The position numbers were made by a program, and so were the translations under genes. Positions 13,081 through 27,383 of a stretch of 64,000 bases of DNA are shown piece after piece; position 1 is the first letter of the stretch; each line of letters begins with the position of its first letter. The stretch comes from Cycas panzhihuaensis (taxonomy: Eukaryota > Cycadophyta). The DNA lies in assembly GCA_023213395.1 (NCBI GenBank), contig CM041465.1, forward strand, positions 148,249,741 to 148,313,740. Reading direction: 5' to 3'. Under the pieces are notes generated by a model. The model was not told the origin of the DNA. It worked only from the letters and a program-made list of their open reading frames with translations, and ran no database searches.

Positions 13081-15860
13081 GTAATAGTCAATTACATAAA
13101 TGTCATCAAATCAACGATAAGCTCAAGTCTCCAAAAAACTATTAGATCATAAACACTACTACATATAATAAGGAAGTTGCCAAAGTCCATATGAAGTAGA
13201 GTCCATCTACTAGAATGCATGGGTTATCAGCTACTGCAATTGCCAGTTGGGTAGGAACTCCCTTTGTATACGTGGATCAATCAGGAGCTAGTAAGAGTAG
13301 TTGTATAAGGTCCCACCCCTTGCTCATATGGGAGTGCAAGTAGGAAAATATATATATAAAGCATATGGCAGGCAAGAGTAGCTTCTAAAAGTGTGTCCTA
13401 CCTCTTGCTCAATAGGATTAGAACTTCTTTGGCATCTAATGGCTAGAAATACAATGGTACTATGGCCTCAAACATGCCACATAGGCTAAAACATGCCTCA
13501 TTGGGCTAACAACTTACCACCATGGGCAAAATAACCATCATTAAATGTTTTTACATGACTAAAAATGATATGTAACTTGAATAGCACATATGACTCTCTC
13601 ATAAATGAAGTACAATATGATTACAATAGGTTCTTCAAGAGCTAAGAATAACACCATGGTACATTTCATCCCTACAATTTGGGGTACATTACATCAAGAA
13701 GCCTTGAAAATGTAATATGTGTCTGTAGAAGTTAAGAAAAAATGAAGACAAACAAAAACTTATAACTTTGAAGAAAAACATCTCCATGAAAATAGCTCCA
13801 AAATATGTCAAATGACCTGTCAAATGAAAGGTCTCTCTATTATGGATCTAATGCAATAGACGGGACTGAAATCAGACCTCCCAATCTCAAGATACAGTCA
13901 AAAAAGTGACAAGTACTCTTTTGTAATGCTGAAAAATGATGAAATAAGAACTAGTCCCCTCCATAAGCTGATTATTGGTCTTATAAAAGCTCCATGAGAC
14001 CTGGGGTTGAAGTGATGAGGGGCTAACCAGATCTGAAATCTTATCCAATTTAATTAAATTCAATTTTAACCTTGCAAAAAAACTTATACCCTTTTTATAA
14101 AAACTCATATCCACAAATGATGAAAATTTTACCCAAATGATATAATAATATTTTTCATAACCCTATTAGGGTTTATACAACCAAATAATGCAGGCCACTG
14201 CCATTGAATTTCCTATTCGCCATTGATAGGTTGTAGGATGCCACCATTGAATATGAAAGTTGTAGGTTTAGTAATTGTGTAGACTGAAGGAGAATTGATC
14301 ATTTCACGAGCCAGGCTGCCATGATTGATTTGCAGGGTGCACGACATGGATGGAGCTGATCTACGTTGCCATAGATGTATTAAGGGGGTTCAGAAGGCAT
14401 TCTACGAGAATCCCAGTTATGGTGATAATTGCCATTCGTCTCCGTCACGCACTTAGCGTCCCTTCTTCTCCATCATTGTTGAGAGCCTTATCTCATTCTC
14501 CAAAAAATATGCAAGCCAGAATGGTAGGCAACCTTGAGGCCTGACGTCCCTCACCAGAATTGTTCTCATGCCCTCATCTTACAATGCTTGGATGGCTACT
14601 GCAATAGATCTGGCAACCTTGGGAAGGATGGTCTACTTGATCCCTAAATTCCAACATGACTGCATAGATACTTAGGGATCGATGTTGATTGACACCATGC
14701 CCCAAATCCAAATCAACAGCACTGAGATGGGTATGAACTGAGCCATCTCATTCTTGCATAGCACAATCAAGTGTTTAAATATTAATCAAATCTGACTATT
14801 CGAAGCACAGGAGGATGGTAATAAAGTTCAAATGGGTAATGCCATTGGAACGTTTGTCAAGCAGCTGGTGTGTGGTGATTACACTATAACTGTTATGATT
14901 CATACTTAGTACCCTTAACTACACTAAGAGTGTTATGAGCATGGGATTCCTAATCAAGAGTCCTCTAATAGCCCACCTTGAATCGAAACCAGACGTATGG
15001 TTTGACCACGGACCCAAAAAGTTGGAACTGTAAGGCTTTCTACCATATTCTGGCTGACTGCGCCTTGCATTATTGTAAATGGCACAATATTTGGTGCTGC
15101 TTGAGGATTTTTAGTTGTTTTGGCCTCGAAACAGATGAGATCTCAGGCGTCAGAAAGCTTTTATTACCTAGAAATACATAAGATAGCATGGACCCATTTA
15201 TATGCTGATGTTTAAGGCCATTGGCAATAAATAGAGCCCAACACATATATCACCAAGCATGGCAGTTTTTTTTTTTTTTTTTTCTTTTTTTTTCAAAAAA
15301 TATATAAGAATATAGGCCAGATTTAAAGGCCTTGAATACAGAAAATTTTTTAATATTTTTTACATAAAGACAATACATATCAATAGAATGAATATAGAAC
15401 CTTTATCCACCTATAGATCTACAAAAAAAAATTCAAAAATAGAGTCACTTCTGGCCAAGAAGGACTATCTCAACTGCTGTCAATGATCATGGTTGCATTC
15501 TTGTCCACTGACGTGCAACGGAGATGGTCTGCCAGTAATTGGAATCTGAACATAAATTTTTGTGGACTTTCACCTACATGCAAATTTATTGTGGTACCAC
15601 ATGTGGAGAAAAAGTGCATTTGAGCAGCATCAACAGGCTTCAAACAACTACAAAACTTTAAAATGGGCTTGAAAATACCCTCTCATCAACATCAAAACAG
15701 CCCTTCAAAACTTGATAACAATCCTATAACAAAATATACATAAGATCTAACTTGAAATGATCTTCAACTTGACAATGTCACCAAACAAACATATCAAAAA
15801 ATTTACAAGGCTTGAAAGCTCACAAAATAATGATAACATATGCCATGGATTGAACCTTGG
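13081..15860 (-). mobile_element. Internal region of non-autonomous LTR element, no gag/pol
   Basis: About 2.8 kb between two 280-bp LTRs, with PBS and PPT in place but no readable gag, protease, integrase or RT on either strand. This is the structure of a non-autonomous (LARD- or TRIM-like) element that relies on enzymes from another element. The stretch 14.15-15.23 kb is less AT-rich than its surroundings and carries short open frames (14350-14544, 14978-15181) I do not recognise; it may be captured host sequence. A T-rich/A-rich junction lies at 15267-15300. Confidence 0.75.
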
Positions 15861-15872
15861 GCTCTGATACCA
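15861..15872 (-). other. tRNA-Met-type primer binding site
   Basis: The + strand GCTCTGATACCA is the reverse complement of TGGTATCAGAGC, the standard plant retrotransposon PBS for initiator tRNA-Met. It abuts the right LTR directly and fixes the minus orientation of the element. Confidence 0.92.
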
Positions 15873-16148
15873 TGTTAGGATTAGGAATGTAATAAGCATA
15901 TCATACCCTAATGGTGAGTAACAAAAAGATAAAGTATGTACAAAGTGGATACCATGTTGGAGAATTGGCCAAAACTCAATTATGAATAAATAAGAGTACA
16001 TACTTATAGTACAATCTCACCACTAGAGAGAGAACCCCATTGGACTACTTAGAGGTGGCATACATATCAAGGTGGCCTACAACTCTAATATAAAATACAA
16101 AACATAGTGAGAGTTTACATAGGAATAATGGAATTGAGTATTACACCT

Positions 16149-16152
<4 letters not shown>
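15873..16152 (-). repeat. 5' LTR of small non-coding element (280 bp)
   Basis: Near-identical to 12,792-13,071 with a few substitutions by eye, the same length and TG...CA ends. The flanks on both sides are TA microsatellite or T-run, so a target site duplication cannot be resolved. Confidence 0.92.
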
Positions 16153-16243
<91 letters not shown>

Positions 16244-16250
16244 GTATATA

Positions 16251-16286
<36 letters not shown>

Positions 16287-16315
16287 TATATATATAGATA
16301 CACACACACACATAA

Positions 16316-16375
<60 letters not shown>

Positions 16376-16382
16376 ATACACA
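16153..16382. repeat. TA / CATA / TATG / TG microsatellite
   Basis: (TA)n at 16153-16209, (CATA)n at 16210-16240, (TATG)n at 16259-16288 and (TG)n at 16321-16358, ending in (TATG)n. This is probably the right-hand part of the microsatellite that the small element entered. Confidence 0.95.
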
Positions 16383-16785
16383 AATAGATGCCTCAAGGGA
16401 TTTTTCCACTAAGTAATCAAGAGGATTTTGCTCCTTTATCTTAGTTCTTTAGTTTTCATAATTGGCTTATTATGGCTCAATTTCACAACTTTGATTAGTT
16501 TCGGTGGAAGGATTTTGTTGAGCTCATAATGAGGATTAATCCCTGGCTTGAGCCTTCGCTCTTGCAAATGGCTAATAGACTCAATTTTTTCATGCGAAAA
16601 GTGGAACCTCTCATCATCTCAAAGGATCTTGAGAAAGAGGATGGTCTCAAGTTCCTTTCTGGGGGTCGAGTGTTTGAATCTTTAAAATTCTACTACCTGG
16701 TTTATAGTTAGCATTATTATCTCATCCAACTTTAAGTTAAATAGGGATGGATATGGTGGAAGAAAGTATAAGTAACAGAAAGTAA
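16383..16785. other. No gene recognised
   Basis: This stretch links the microsatellite to the copia RT relic. The 60-codon frame at 16529-16711 has no recognisable motif and may be decayed upstream pol sequence. Confidence 0.35.
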
Positions 16786-17329
16786 AGATTGATAAAGTCA
16801 TTGAAAGTAAAGATTGGATCCAAGTAACAGAAGATGAATATGATTCCTTGTATATAAATGAAACATGAGATATGATAGATTTTCTTGTTAGTAAAAATGT
16901 AATTATAACCAAATGGGTATATAAAACCAAATATAAAGTTGATGGAATAATTGATATATACAAGTCACGGCTTCTTACAAAAAGTTGTTCTTAACAAGAA
17001 GAAATTGATTATAAAGAAACCTTTGCTCATATTGCTAAGATGGACATAATCAAATGCCTTATTATTAGTTGCTTGACAAGGTTAGATAATATATCAGATG
17101 AATGTTGAGTTAACATTTCTTAATGGTTATATTAATGAAGAAATCTATATGTCATGATCTTAAGAATTTAAAGTTGAAAGTCATAAACACTTAGTTTGCA
17201 AGTTGAAGAAAATTCTTATGACTTGAAATAGACACCAAGAGCATGTTATTTTAGGATTAATAGGTATTTTCAAGATATTATATTTTAGAAGATCCATTAA
17301 AATCTAAATTTATAGTGAAAACTATTAGG
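16786..17329 (+). pseudogene. Ty1/copia reverse transcriptase relic, N-terminal part
   Basis: The + strand reads EYDSLYINET, then KWVYKTKYKVDG, DIYKSRLLTKSCS, IDYKETFAHIAKMDIIK and a relic of the SAFLNGYLEEEVYM block. These are the successive N-terminal motifs of copia RT (family KWVYKTKYKADG...YKARLVAKGYSQ...DYEETFAPVARMETIR). Stops interrupt it. Reading stops at 17,329, where a small LTR element begins; the C-terminal half resumes at 20,744. gag, protease and integrase of this copy are absent from the window. Confidence 0.88.
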
Positions 17330-17655
17330 TGTTAAAATGACACTAATGTTTAATTCATTGGTGGTGTCTAGAATCCCCTCTTCATGCTCATGTAACCCTC
17401 AAGAATATCTTGAATATAATATTGTAGTCACTATTTTGAATATAATAGTATACAAGTGGGCATCATGATATGTGTGCCAAGCCTATATAGAGCACACAAT
17501 TATTGACTTTGCGAGATCTCACATATGTGTGAGCATTTTATATATATGTATCTTTTATAAACTAATAGAAAAGAGATCATTTTTATTGTATTAATCTTGC
17601 TATCTTGTATTCCTCATTTCCAAGATGTAGTATATTTTATATACCACATCCAACA
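17330..17655 (+). repeat. 5' LTR of second small non-coding element
   Basis: Begins TGTTAAAATGACACTAATG and ends CATCCAACA. Shared blocks with 20,487-20,743 include TTTAATTCATT, the GTCACTAT region, GAGATCTCA and the AATAGA(G/A)AAGAGA segment, in the same order. The right copy lacks about 60-70 bp. Confidence 0.85.
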
Positions 17656-20466
17656 TTTACTATTATAACTTAGGGAATAAATTTTGATCCCTCCAGGGAT
17701 CACCTATTTTATCATGGAAAGTTCTCTTTTAAGTATAGTCTCATAGTTAAGAGTTTTTATCAAAACTCATATGTTATAAATCATTCTTTTAGCAAAGTTT
17801 TGTATTATAAAGAGGAAGTTTCATGTGCTAATAACAAGTACTTTTTAGTGACAAATGTTAAAAATAAGCATGAAGAAGTTGTAGAATCTAGAGTTGTAAT
17901 TTTGAAGTTACAAAGAGAACATTTACAAAAATGAAGGTTCATAAATAAGAAGAATGACCCACAGGAGTGGCCATCCTAGTAACTCAAAATATGGGTTATT
18001 TTCTCTTTAAAAAATATAGAATATATGTGAATGTATTTTAATGTTTTAGGCATTGCATTTATGTATGCATGTATTCTCTATATTTTATGGAGATTTGGCT
18101 TTATGTTAATTATGTGCTTAGTTATTTTATCTCTACATACCTATATCATTGAGTCAACATATGGTTTACCAACATTTGTTGGTCATTACATCAATATGCA
18201 ATGTACCTACATTTGCATATACATTATATTCTTACATCTCAATATGCCTCAATATCAAAATCATTGTTTCAATAATTAAGCATATGTATCATAAGTTATA
18301 CCCCCTCTATTTATTATCCTCTAAGTTTGTTATTATGGTCCCCTTTATTTGTGGTCTTTAGCTTAGGGAGTCTATTCCCAAACAAAATGCATCCATGGAG
18401 GTGGGTATAACAACACAAGCATTTAAGATCATTATATATATGTCATTTTATCTCCTTATAAAGAAGAATTTTTTGTTTATAAAAGTGTAATAAAACAATG
18501 GAAAAAGGTAAAAAACATAACCAAAAAAAAAAGGAGAGGGTATTGTAATTGCCTTTATAATCATTAAAAACGTGGCTTATTATCTAAGCATAGTGGAAGA
18601 GACGTTAGTTGAAGGGTTTGTCAGAATGCCCTAGCATAAGTTCCAATCATAGACATATAAGGGGCTATATTATAAGACCATTTAAGAGTGGAATTTATCT
18701 TGGTGTCTCAGGGGAATCTAGAGCATACAAAAGATGCAAAGAGAAAATGCATTTGTTATGTCAACATTCATAGAAAGAGATAATATCTACCATATCTACC
18801 TCTTCTCCAAGGAGTAGCCCTAAGATGGTATTATGCTTATAATAGTAAGTACAAATGTCGATACCTAATCAATTAATAACTCACCCATACATCATCTTAA
18901 AGAATTCACCGCCATCACTAAAAACACCCTATAACAGAAGATAATGTAAAAACCAAAGGTGCCCCTCACTATACAAATGAAATTATAAATTTTATATAGG
19001 GTTCTATTTTTTCAATTGCCTTAAAATACTAAATTATATTTGATAATTCTTAAGATCTAATTAGCCCTTTTTATTAGTAGTTAGTTGCATGGAGATACTA
19101 CATGATTAAGAGCCAAAATGCCAAAGGGGCTAAGCCTATTTTTAAAGGTGATTTTTATTTTCTAAGTACTTAACTACACACTTTCTAATGTATCTTTTAC
19201 ATATAGACTTCTTTTTTTATTTCGTTAGTTTTATCAAAATCCCAACTCTCCCCTCTTCGAAATGACTAGTCATTTGATGATTTTTTATTTTAATTTCTAA
19301 GAGAAAATTATGTTTAAATGTGACTAAAAAATTTTATTAAAAATATACTAAATGAAAATATTAAATTTGATAGCATGATAGGCCTTAAAGGCCAAATTTG
19401 ATCATTTTATAATAGTAGCATGCATGGCTACAGATGTTTGATATTGGAGACATATAATTTATTAAAAATTAAGCCTAAGAGAGGTTTAAATCAACATTTT
19501 TTAGCACCTTATGAGGTGACTAATTACATATTTCAATATTATTCTTGAGTATTAAGGCATCTAAGATCTTGTAAAAGCTTTGTTATATGTTGGCCAAATG
19601 TTGAAGGCCAAAAATGTGTGATAAGTTATAAATTTAGCATAAAGGGAGAGTCACATGACTATATTTTTTGCTATAATATGTGAACATCTACATCAACAAT
19701 AAACAACAACAAGATGTGGCCTAATATCCTCAGCATACTTCATATTAAGTATGGTTTGATCACCTTTTCTAGTATGAGTTTATCACTTAGTTTCATGAAC
19801 ATGATACACATAAATATATTTTTTAATATAATTTTGTTATATAATTGCTCTTTGGAAGCCAAAATAGATTATTGATATAATGATTTATGTTGCTTATAAA
19901 TATTTTATGTATTATTAGACTTATAGCATATAAGGGATAAGTGAAATCCCCATGCTTGTGGCTTTGATTTAGTTGTTATTTATTAAGATCATATATGTTA
20001 TTAGGATCAGCTTATTTATGTGATCCCTATAAGGCTAATTTAATAGGCTATAAAGCTAATGTGCAAGGCTAAGAGGGTCAATTATATTATAATTCCAACT
20101 ATAGAAGTTGATGATGATGTATTCCTAGCTATAGCTACTAAAGGAGCTACCTTATAGTCTCATTTAACAAGAAGTATGATACCTTCTAATGCTATTCTTA
20201 TATATTTCCAACTCACTTTATAGGCCATATAGGACAATATATTTTTGGAGTGTTATTAATAGAAAGATTATTAAAACATATAACCGAAGATAGTACCTAG
20301 AGAAGTGGTAGCCACAATGGCTAGTTACCAAAATAGTCTAGTAAATAGAATCATCTTCATATAGACATCAACAACTTGATGAATATTTGATGTAGTTTGG
20401 AGTAATCATAACAACAAGAAGATGAAGCAACAAAGATAATAAATATAAAGATAATGAATTACACAT
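17656..20466 (+). mobile_element. Internal region of second non-coding LTR element
   Basis: About 2.8 kb between LTRs with no recognisable retrotransposon domain on either strand; the small frames at 18031-18361 have no motif. A clear PPT precedes the right LTR, but I could not identify a PBS after the left one. It is best described as a non-autonomous LTR element inserted in the copia RT gene at 17.33/20.74 kb. Confidence 0.7.
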
Positions 20467-20486
20467 TAAAGGGGGAAAATAATGGG
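20467..20486 (+). other. Polypurine tract of second non-coding element
   Basis: AAAGGGGGAAAATAATGGG lies immediately 5' of the right LTR, which starts TGTAAAAATAAC at 20,487. This fixes the + orientation. Confidence 0.82.
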
Positions 20487-20743
20487 TGTAAAAATAACAA
20501 TACTGTTTAATTCATTAGTGTAGTCACTATGAAATATATATAAGTAGGCATCTTAATATAGGTGTCAAACCCATCTAAAGCACATAATTATTGCATTTGT
20601 GAGATCTCATACATTTGTGAGCATTCTATATGTATGTATATTTTATAAATTAATAGAGAAGAGAATATTTTCATTACTTCAATATTGTTGTCTTACATCT
20701 CTCCTCTCAAAGATGTGATATCCTTTGTATACTATATCTAATA
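20487..20743 (+). repeat. 3' LTR of second small non-coding element
   Basis: Collinear with 17,330-17,655 minus an internal deletion. It ends about TATCTAATA, where the left copy ends CATCCAACA. Copia RT sequence resumes directly after it. No matching target site duplication was found, consistent with age or a slightly mis-set end. Confidence 0.8.
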
Positions 20744-21735
20744 AAAATATTTGGCACTTCAATTTTAATTATTACACTTTACATTATTAATCTCATATAT
20801 ATTAGAAACAACAATAAAATATTCTAATAATTTAAAGTTAATATGAGTCCACAATTTAAAATGATAAACTTAGGATAATTGCATTATTTTCTTGGTATTG
20901 AAGTATGGCAAGGTGAAAGTAGCATATATATATCACAAAGTAAATATGATATGGATATTTTGAAGAAGTTTAATATGAGTGACTGTAATTAAATTATTAT
21001 TCATATTAAAATTGGGTTGAATTATAAAAAATAAAGATTTTATTTTAGTTAATCATATTTTATATCATTGATTGATATGAAGTTTAATTTATTTAATAAC
21101 TACCTAACCAGGTATAGCATATGTAGTAAGTTTGACTTCAAGATTCATATTAAAACCCAAGTAAGAATATTAGACTGCAACAAAGAGGATCCTAAAATGC
21201 ATCAAAGGAACATTAGATTATGGGCTTCATTATACTTTATCAAGTAAATGCAAATTGGTTGGTTATACATATGTTAATTAGGCAAGTGATATTTAAGATA
21301 GTAAATCAATCTTTAGTTATGTTTTCAACATTGGTTCAATTATAATTGAACAAAATATAAAAAATTGATCAACAGTTCTCTTATCTACAACAAAATTAGA
21401 GTACAAGTTAAATGAAACAAAAACTCATGAAGTAGTTTAGCTTAGATGCATATTGTATGATCTATACTAACCTCATATTAGATTGATATAAATTTATTGT
21501 GATAATCACAATACCATCTAGATGATAAAGAACCCAAACTTACATAATAAAATAAAGCATTGTAAGATCAAGCATTGCTACATTTGAGAGTTGGTACAAT
21601 AAGGACAAATTGGACTACTTCATTATAGGATTGAAGATTAAGTTATAGATATTTTTATAAAAGCATTGTCCAAGGTTAAGTATTGTCAGTTTAGAGAAAA
21701 CCTAGGATTATCCCAAATGTGCATTATGGAGGAGT
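20744..21735 (+). pseudogene. Ty1/copia RT C-terminus and RNase H relic
   Basis: Continues the RT relic at 16,786-17,329. The catalytic YVDD box is degraded to YIIN near 20,783, followed by LIYIRNNNK (family DLIYTGNN). LHYFLGIEVWQGESS and IYISQSKY follow near 20,893. RNase H motifs are ILRYIKGTLDYGLHYTLSSK (slightly degraded) near 21,190, a GYTYVNWASD-like block near 21,265 and an IYCDNHNTI block near 21,490. The C-terminal IDIFIKALSKVK relic is near 21,650 and a purine-rich end TATGGAGGAG near 21,727. Multiple stops; not functional. Confidence 0.88.
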
Positions 21736-22224
21736 ACTAGAAGATAATGTACATTCATTCATATATTAGTAAAATAATTCATTCTTTATTATTTTGGCAC
21801 GATTTCATTAATGTATGAATCTATACATATACATCTTAGCCTTATGATTTAATTAATAAAAACATCTTTTGATTTTGGGTATATTATGTTATTTCTAAAA
21901 GGGCCTCCCTCTAATGTCGAGTCATTCATATAAGCCTATGGATAGAATTTCTCTTATTCTTTGTAGAAGTAGAGTATATTTCATTTATGTAATTTACTTT
22001 ATATCATTTACTTTTCTAGTTTGTATAGTTTGTTTCTATAATTAATTTCTTATTTAATATCTCATTTACATGGAGCAACATTAGTGAATTTAACTTTTAT
22101 TTGCTATTTTAATCTAGATCGTAAGTAGATAATACATGATAATAGATATTACAATATTACCTACCACTTCTCTTCCTAGATTTAAATTGATTCTAGGGTG
22201 TAAATAAAGTGGAAAAAATAGGTT
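21736..22224. other. No gene; possible decayed 3' LTR of the copia relic
   Basis: It follows the purine-rich end of the RNase H relic, so it should contain that element's 3' LTR. No partner LTR is visible in the window, so this cannot be confirmed. Confidence 0.3.
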
Positions 22225-24218
<1,994 letters not shown>

Positions 24219-24478
24219 ATTTTATGAGAAAACTCAAATATACAATAGTCTATAGCTTCTAAAACTTTCATAAACACCATTTATGTAAGACTATGGCTAA
24301 CTTGATGTGCAAAAATGTCATCTAGTACAAAGTGACCCAAAATGCTACTAGTTTTAAAGGAAACACTATTAGATTTCAAGCCCATTATAAAATTGGCTTA
24401 AAATATAGTTAGAACTTAATAAAGTCACTAGAAAATTAACACTTGGTTTCCTTGAGATGTTTTCCACTAATCTATGAT
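24219..24478. other. No gene recognised
   Basis: Unique-looking AT-rich sequence between the microsatellite and a probable LTR. No motif seen. Confidence 0.35.
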
Positions 24479-24812
24479 TGTTGGTGTTAAATGAATATAA
24501 ATAGGGTGTTATTTTGAGTAGTAATAAAAATAATATATTTATTAGACTTGAAAATTATATTAATAAAGGGCCTAATATCACTCATATAATGGAAGCATAA
24601 AGAAGACAAATTCATCAAGAGAAGGGTGATGTTCATAAACATCGAGGCCATCAACCCCATTAAATAAATAGATGGGATTATGAGATGAATTAGTACTCAA
24701 CACAAGGTTAACCACCAACATATCAATGGAATATATGAAGTAGATGTATAGAGATTGATGCATAATATTCTAAAAAATAAATGTTAGCTTGATAATGTGT
24801 ATTATCCTAACA
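24479..24812 (-). repeat. Probable 3' LTR of minus-strand copia G
   Basis: The + strand begins TGTTGGTGTTAAATG and ends ATCCTAACA, giving TG...CA ends. The minus strand carries ATTATGGGGGAGAAA, a good polypurine tract (24813-24827), just before it, preceded by a copia RNase H C-terminus. The left boundary is inferred from the TG only; no partner LTR was found. Confidence 0.5.
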
Positions 24813-24961
24813 TTTCTCCCCCATAATATCTATTTAGGAGACTCTAAGTTTATCTCAAACTTTAGTGAATATGTCTACTAGTTGGTCATCTATTTTATAC
24901 CAATTCTTTGATAAAGTCATGTTGTATTTCTACATGCTTAGTTCTACCATGCAATACTTTG
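24813..24961 (-). pseudogene. Copia RNase H C-terminal fragment (element G)
   Basis: Reading the minus strand gives HKVLHGRTKHVEIQHDFIKELV and then a degraded DIFTK-type end running to a PPT. This is the last part of copia RNase H (family HERTKHIEIRYHFIRELV). The upstream part is missing because the 218-bp LTR of element F starts at 24,962. It is therefore either the left remnant of an element split by F or a truncated copy. Confidence 0.8.
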
Positions 24962-25179
24962 TGTTGAAAAAGATAAAAAATAAAAGGGAATTGATCTTAA
25001 CTCATTGCTAAATGAGAGTTTCTCTCTCATATAAGTATACCTTGTTTATAGGAGAGGCCAAGTACATGTATATTAAGTGTCATTTTTAAACAGAAGAGGG
25101 GTCATGATACACAACCTTTAATCTTACATAAGAGACCCCTAAAGTGAAATATAGGATAGAACATTAATACTCTAATACA
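24962..25179 (-). repeat. 3' LTR of minus-strand copia F
   Basis: The + strand starts TGTTGAAAAAGATAAA and ends ACTCTAATACA (218 bp). On the minus strand ATTGAGGGAG directly precedes it as a polypurine tract, after a copia RNase H end. No partner 5' LTR was found in the window; by position it should lie right of 61.1 kb. Confidence 0.75.
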
Positions 25180-27383
25180 CTCCCTCAATGTTTTATCCTT
25201 TGTTTTTCATTCCTAGTAGATTTTTGAGATGTTAAAACCCATCTTTTGATAATGGCTTTGTGAAGATATTTGTAGCTTACTACTCATTGTTACTGTATTG
25301 TGGATCTATTTCTTTATTTTATATTTTTTCTCTAATAAAATGATTATGTATTTCTATATGTTTTATTCTCCTAAGAAAAATAAGATTTTTTGTAAGTTTG
25401 ATAACACTGATTATTACAAAAAATCCATGTTGCTTTAAGACTATTCTGATTTAAATCTTTGAGAAGTTATCTTAACCATACCACTTCACAGGTTGCACTA
25501 ACTATGACTTTTTATTCTACTTTTATCGATGACAATTTCATTATTGGTTGTTCTTTACTACTCCAATATGTTACAACTAACACTAAATTAAAAATATATC
25601 CTAATGTAGACTTTCTTTCTTGTTATTTACCTACTTAGTCTAAGTCATTATATCTAATTAATCATAATTTATCTGTCTTTGTAAACTTCAATCCAAGGTC
25701 TAATATACCTTAGTTATATCTTAGGATTCTTTAGTTATATCTTAGGATTCTTTAAGTCATATTCCAATGAGTAATCTTAGGAGTATATATAAATTTCTAA
25801 ATAATAACTACAGAAAATAATATGCATAGTCTTATTATCATTAAGTAAATGAGACTTCTAACTAGTTGTCTAAAGAGTATCTCACTTACCTATTTATTGT
25901 CTTCATCAGTTGTCAAAAGACATGTTATGTGGCACAAGGATTATAATCTTCCATATTGAATATTTTGAGAAGATTCTTGATACACTTTGATTGTGAAATA
26001 AAAATAGCATTTGTTTCTTGATTAACTTCAATACCAAGATAGTAATGAAGTAGACCCATATCGATCATTTTAAAATTATTTTCCATTTGTGTTCTCACCT
26101 ATTAAATTGTCTCGTGATTATTACCTATAACAATCATATCATATACATATACTTTAATTATGATAATCAAGTTTTCGTTTCATTTCTTAACATAAAGACT
26201 TAGATCAACCTCACACATGTTAAACCCTTTCTTTCTAAGATGATGATTCAGTTTTGTATACTAGGCTTAGGGTGATTACTTCAAGCCATACAAGGCTTAT
26301 TTTACTTTATAGACCAAGCATTCCTCTCCCTTTATATATATCTTAATGTTGCTCCATGTAGACTTTTTCATCTAAATCACTATTTTAAAAGGTACTTCTT
26401 ATATCTCTCTATACAATTTTCTATCCATATTGTGTTTCCATAGCTATGATTATTTGAATGGTTATTATTTTCCTATTGGAGGTAAAAGGCACTTTTTACA
26501 TCTATCTGCACAATTTTCTGTCCATATTATGCTACCATGGCTATGATTATTCAAATTGTTATCATTTTACCATTGGAGCAAAATTTTCATTGTACTTAAT
26601 GCATGGAGTCTCAGTATATTCTTTTGCTACTAATCTAGCTTTAAACTTTTCAATACTGCCATCAAAATTTTCTGTTATTTTGTGAACCCATTTTCATTCT
26701 ACAATAGGTTTACCTTCACGAGGAGAAACTAATTCTTAAGTATTATTTTATTTGATAGAGAGCATTCCTTATTCATGGCTTTTAGCCATTCTACCTTTTG
26801 ATAAGCTTCTACATAGTTCTAAGGTTTAATTAAATAGATTAATGTCAGATGTCTTTGGGGTTTTTCTCTCTACTCAAAAGCATATCCTTTTAACTCTTCC
26901 ATTGTCTTTAAGTACCACTTAGGTAGTCTTTTATTACACTACATAGTTTCTAAAAAATCATCTTCCTAACTAGTTTCATGTCTCTTTATTACAAGTTCTT
27001 TATGAGATATAGTTTCTTCCTGAGTTATAATTTCTTTGTTAGGAGACTCCACATTTCCTTCTTAGATTATTTTACCTTTTGGGGTGTATATATGATCATT
27101 TTTTATTAGAATAGCTTTAACAAATATGGCATCTTTGCTATCCTAGATTTTATTAAATCTTTAGATCTATACAATGACAACCTTTAGATTTGCTACTACA
27201 TCTAATCATAATGTATTTAATATTTTTGTCATCTAATTTAGTCATTTTTATTAGGAATGTACATAAGCAATTCATCTAAAAATTCTTAGATGACTTACAT
27301 CAAGTTTTCTACGTAACCATACTTCTTCTAGAATAACTTTATCAAGCTCATGTGGGACTTTTATTTATAAGATAGGTAGTTAT
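25180..27383 (-). pseudogene. Copia F: integrase C-terminus, RT and RNase H relic
   Basis: Minus-strand reading, from right to left. Integrase C-terminal text (TYLINKSP, LRRKLDVSHLRIF) runs down from 27,383. RT follows, with the WVYK region, a KVYMEQ-type block near 26,350 and an LYGLK block near 26,285. The catalytic box is degraded from YVDD to YVYD near 26,140. RNase H ends with RRIKHIEIHNHFIREKI near 25,370 and NIFTKPLSKD near 25,270. The integrase is cut at 27,383 by the Tat-like element and continues at 41,127, where the two halves join in order. Stops and frameshifts occur throughout. Confidence 0.85.
27379..27383. repeat. Target site duplication of Tat-like element (left)
   Basis: GTTAT just before the left LTR against GTTGT at 41,127-41,131 just after the right LTR. 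Four of five bases match, which fits an aged duplication. Confidence 0.6.

Noticed and set aside
16077-16412. Frames of about 80-110 codons on both strands
   Set aside because: Microsatellite translations plus LTR sequence.
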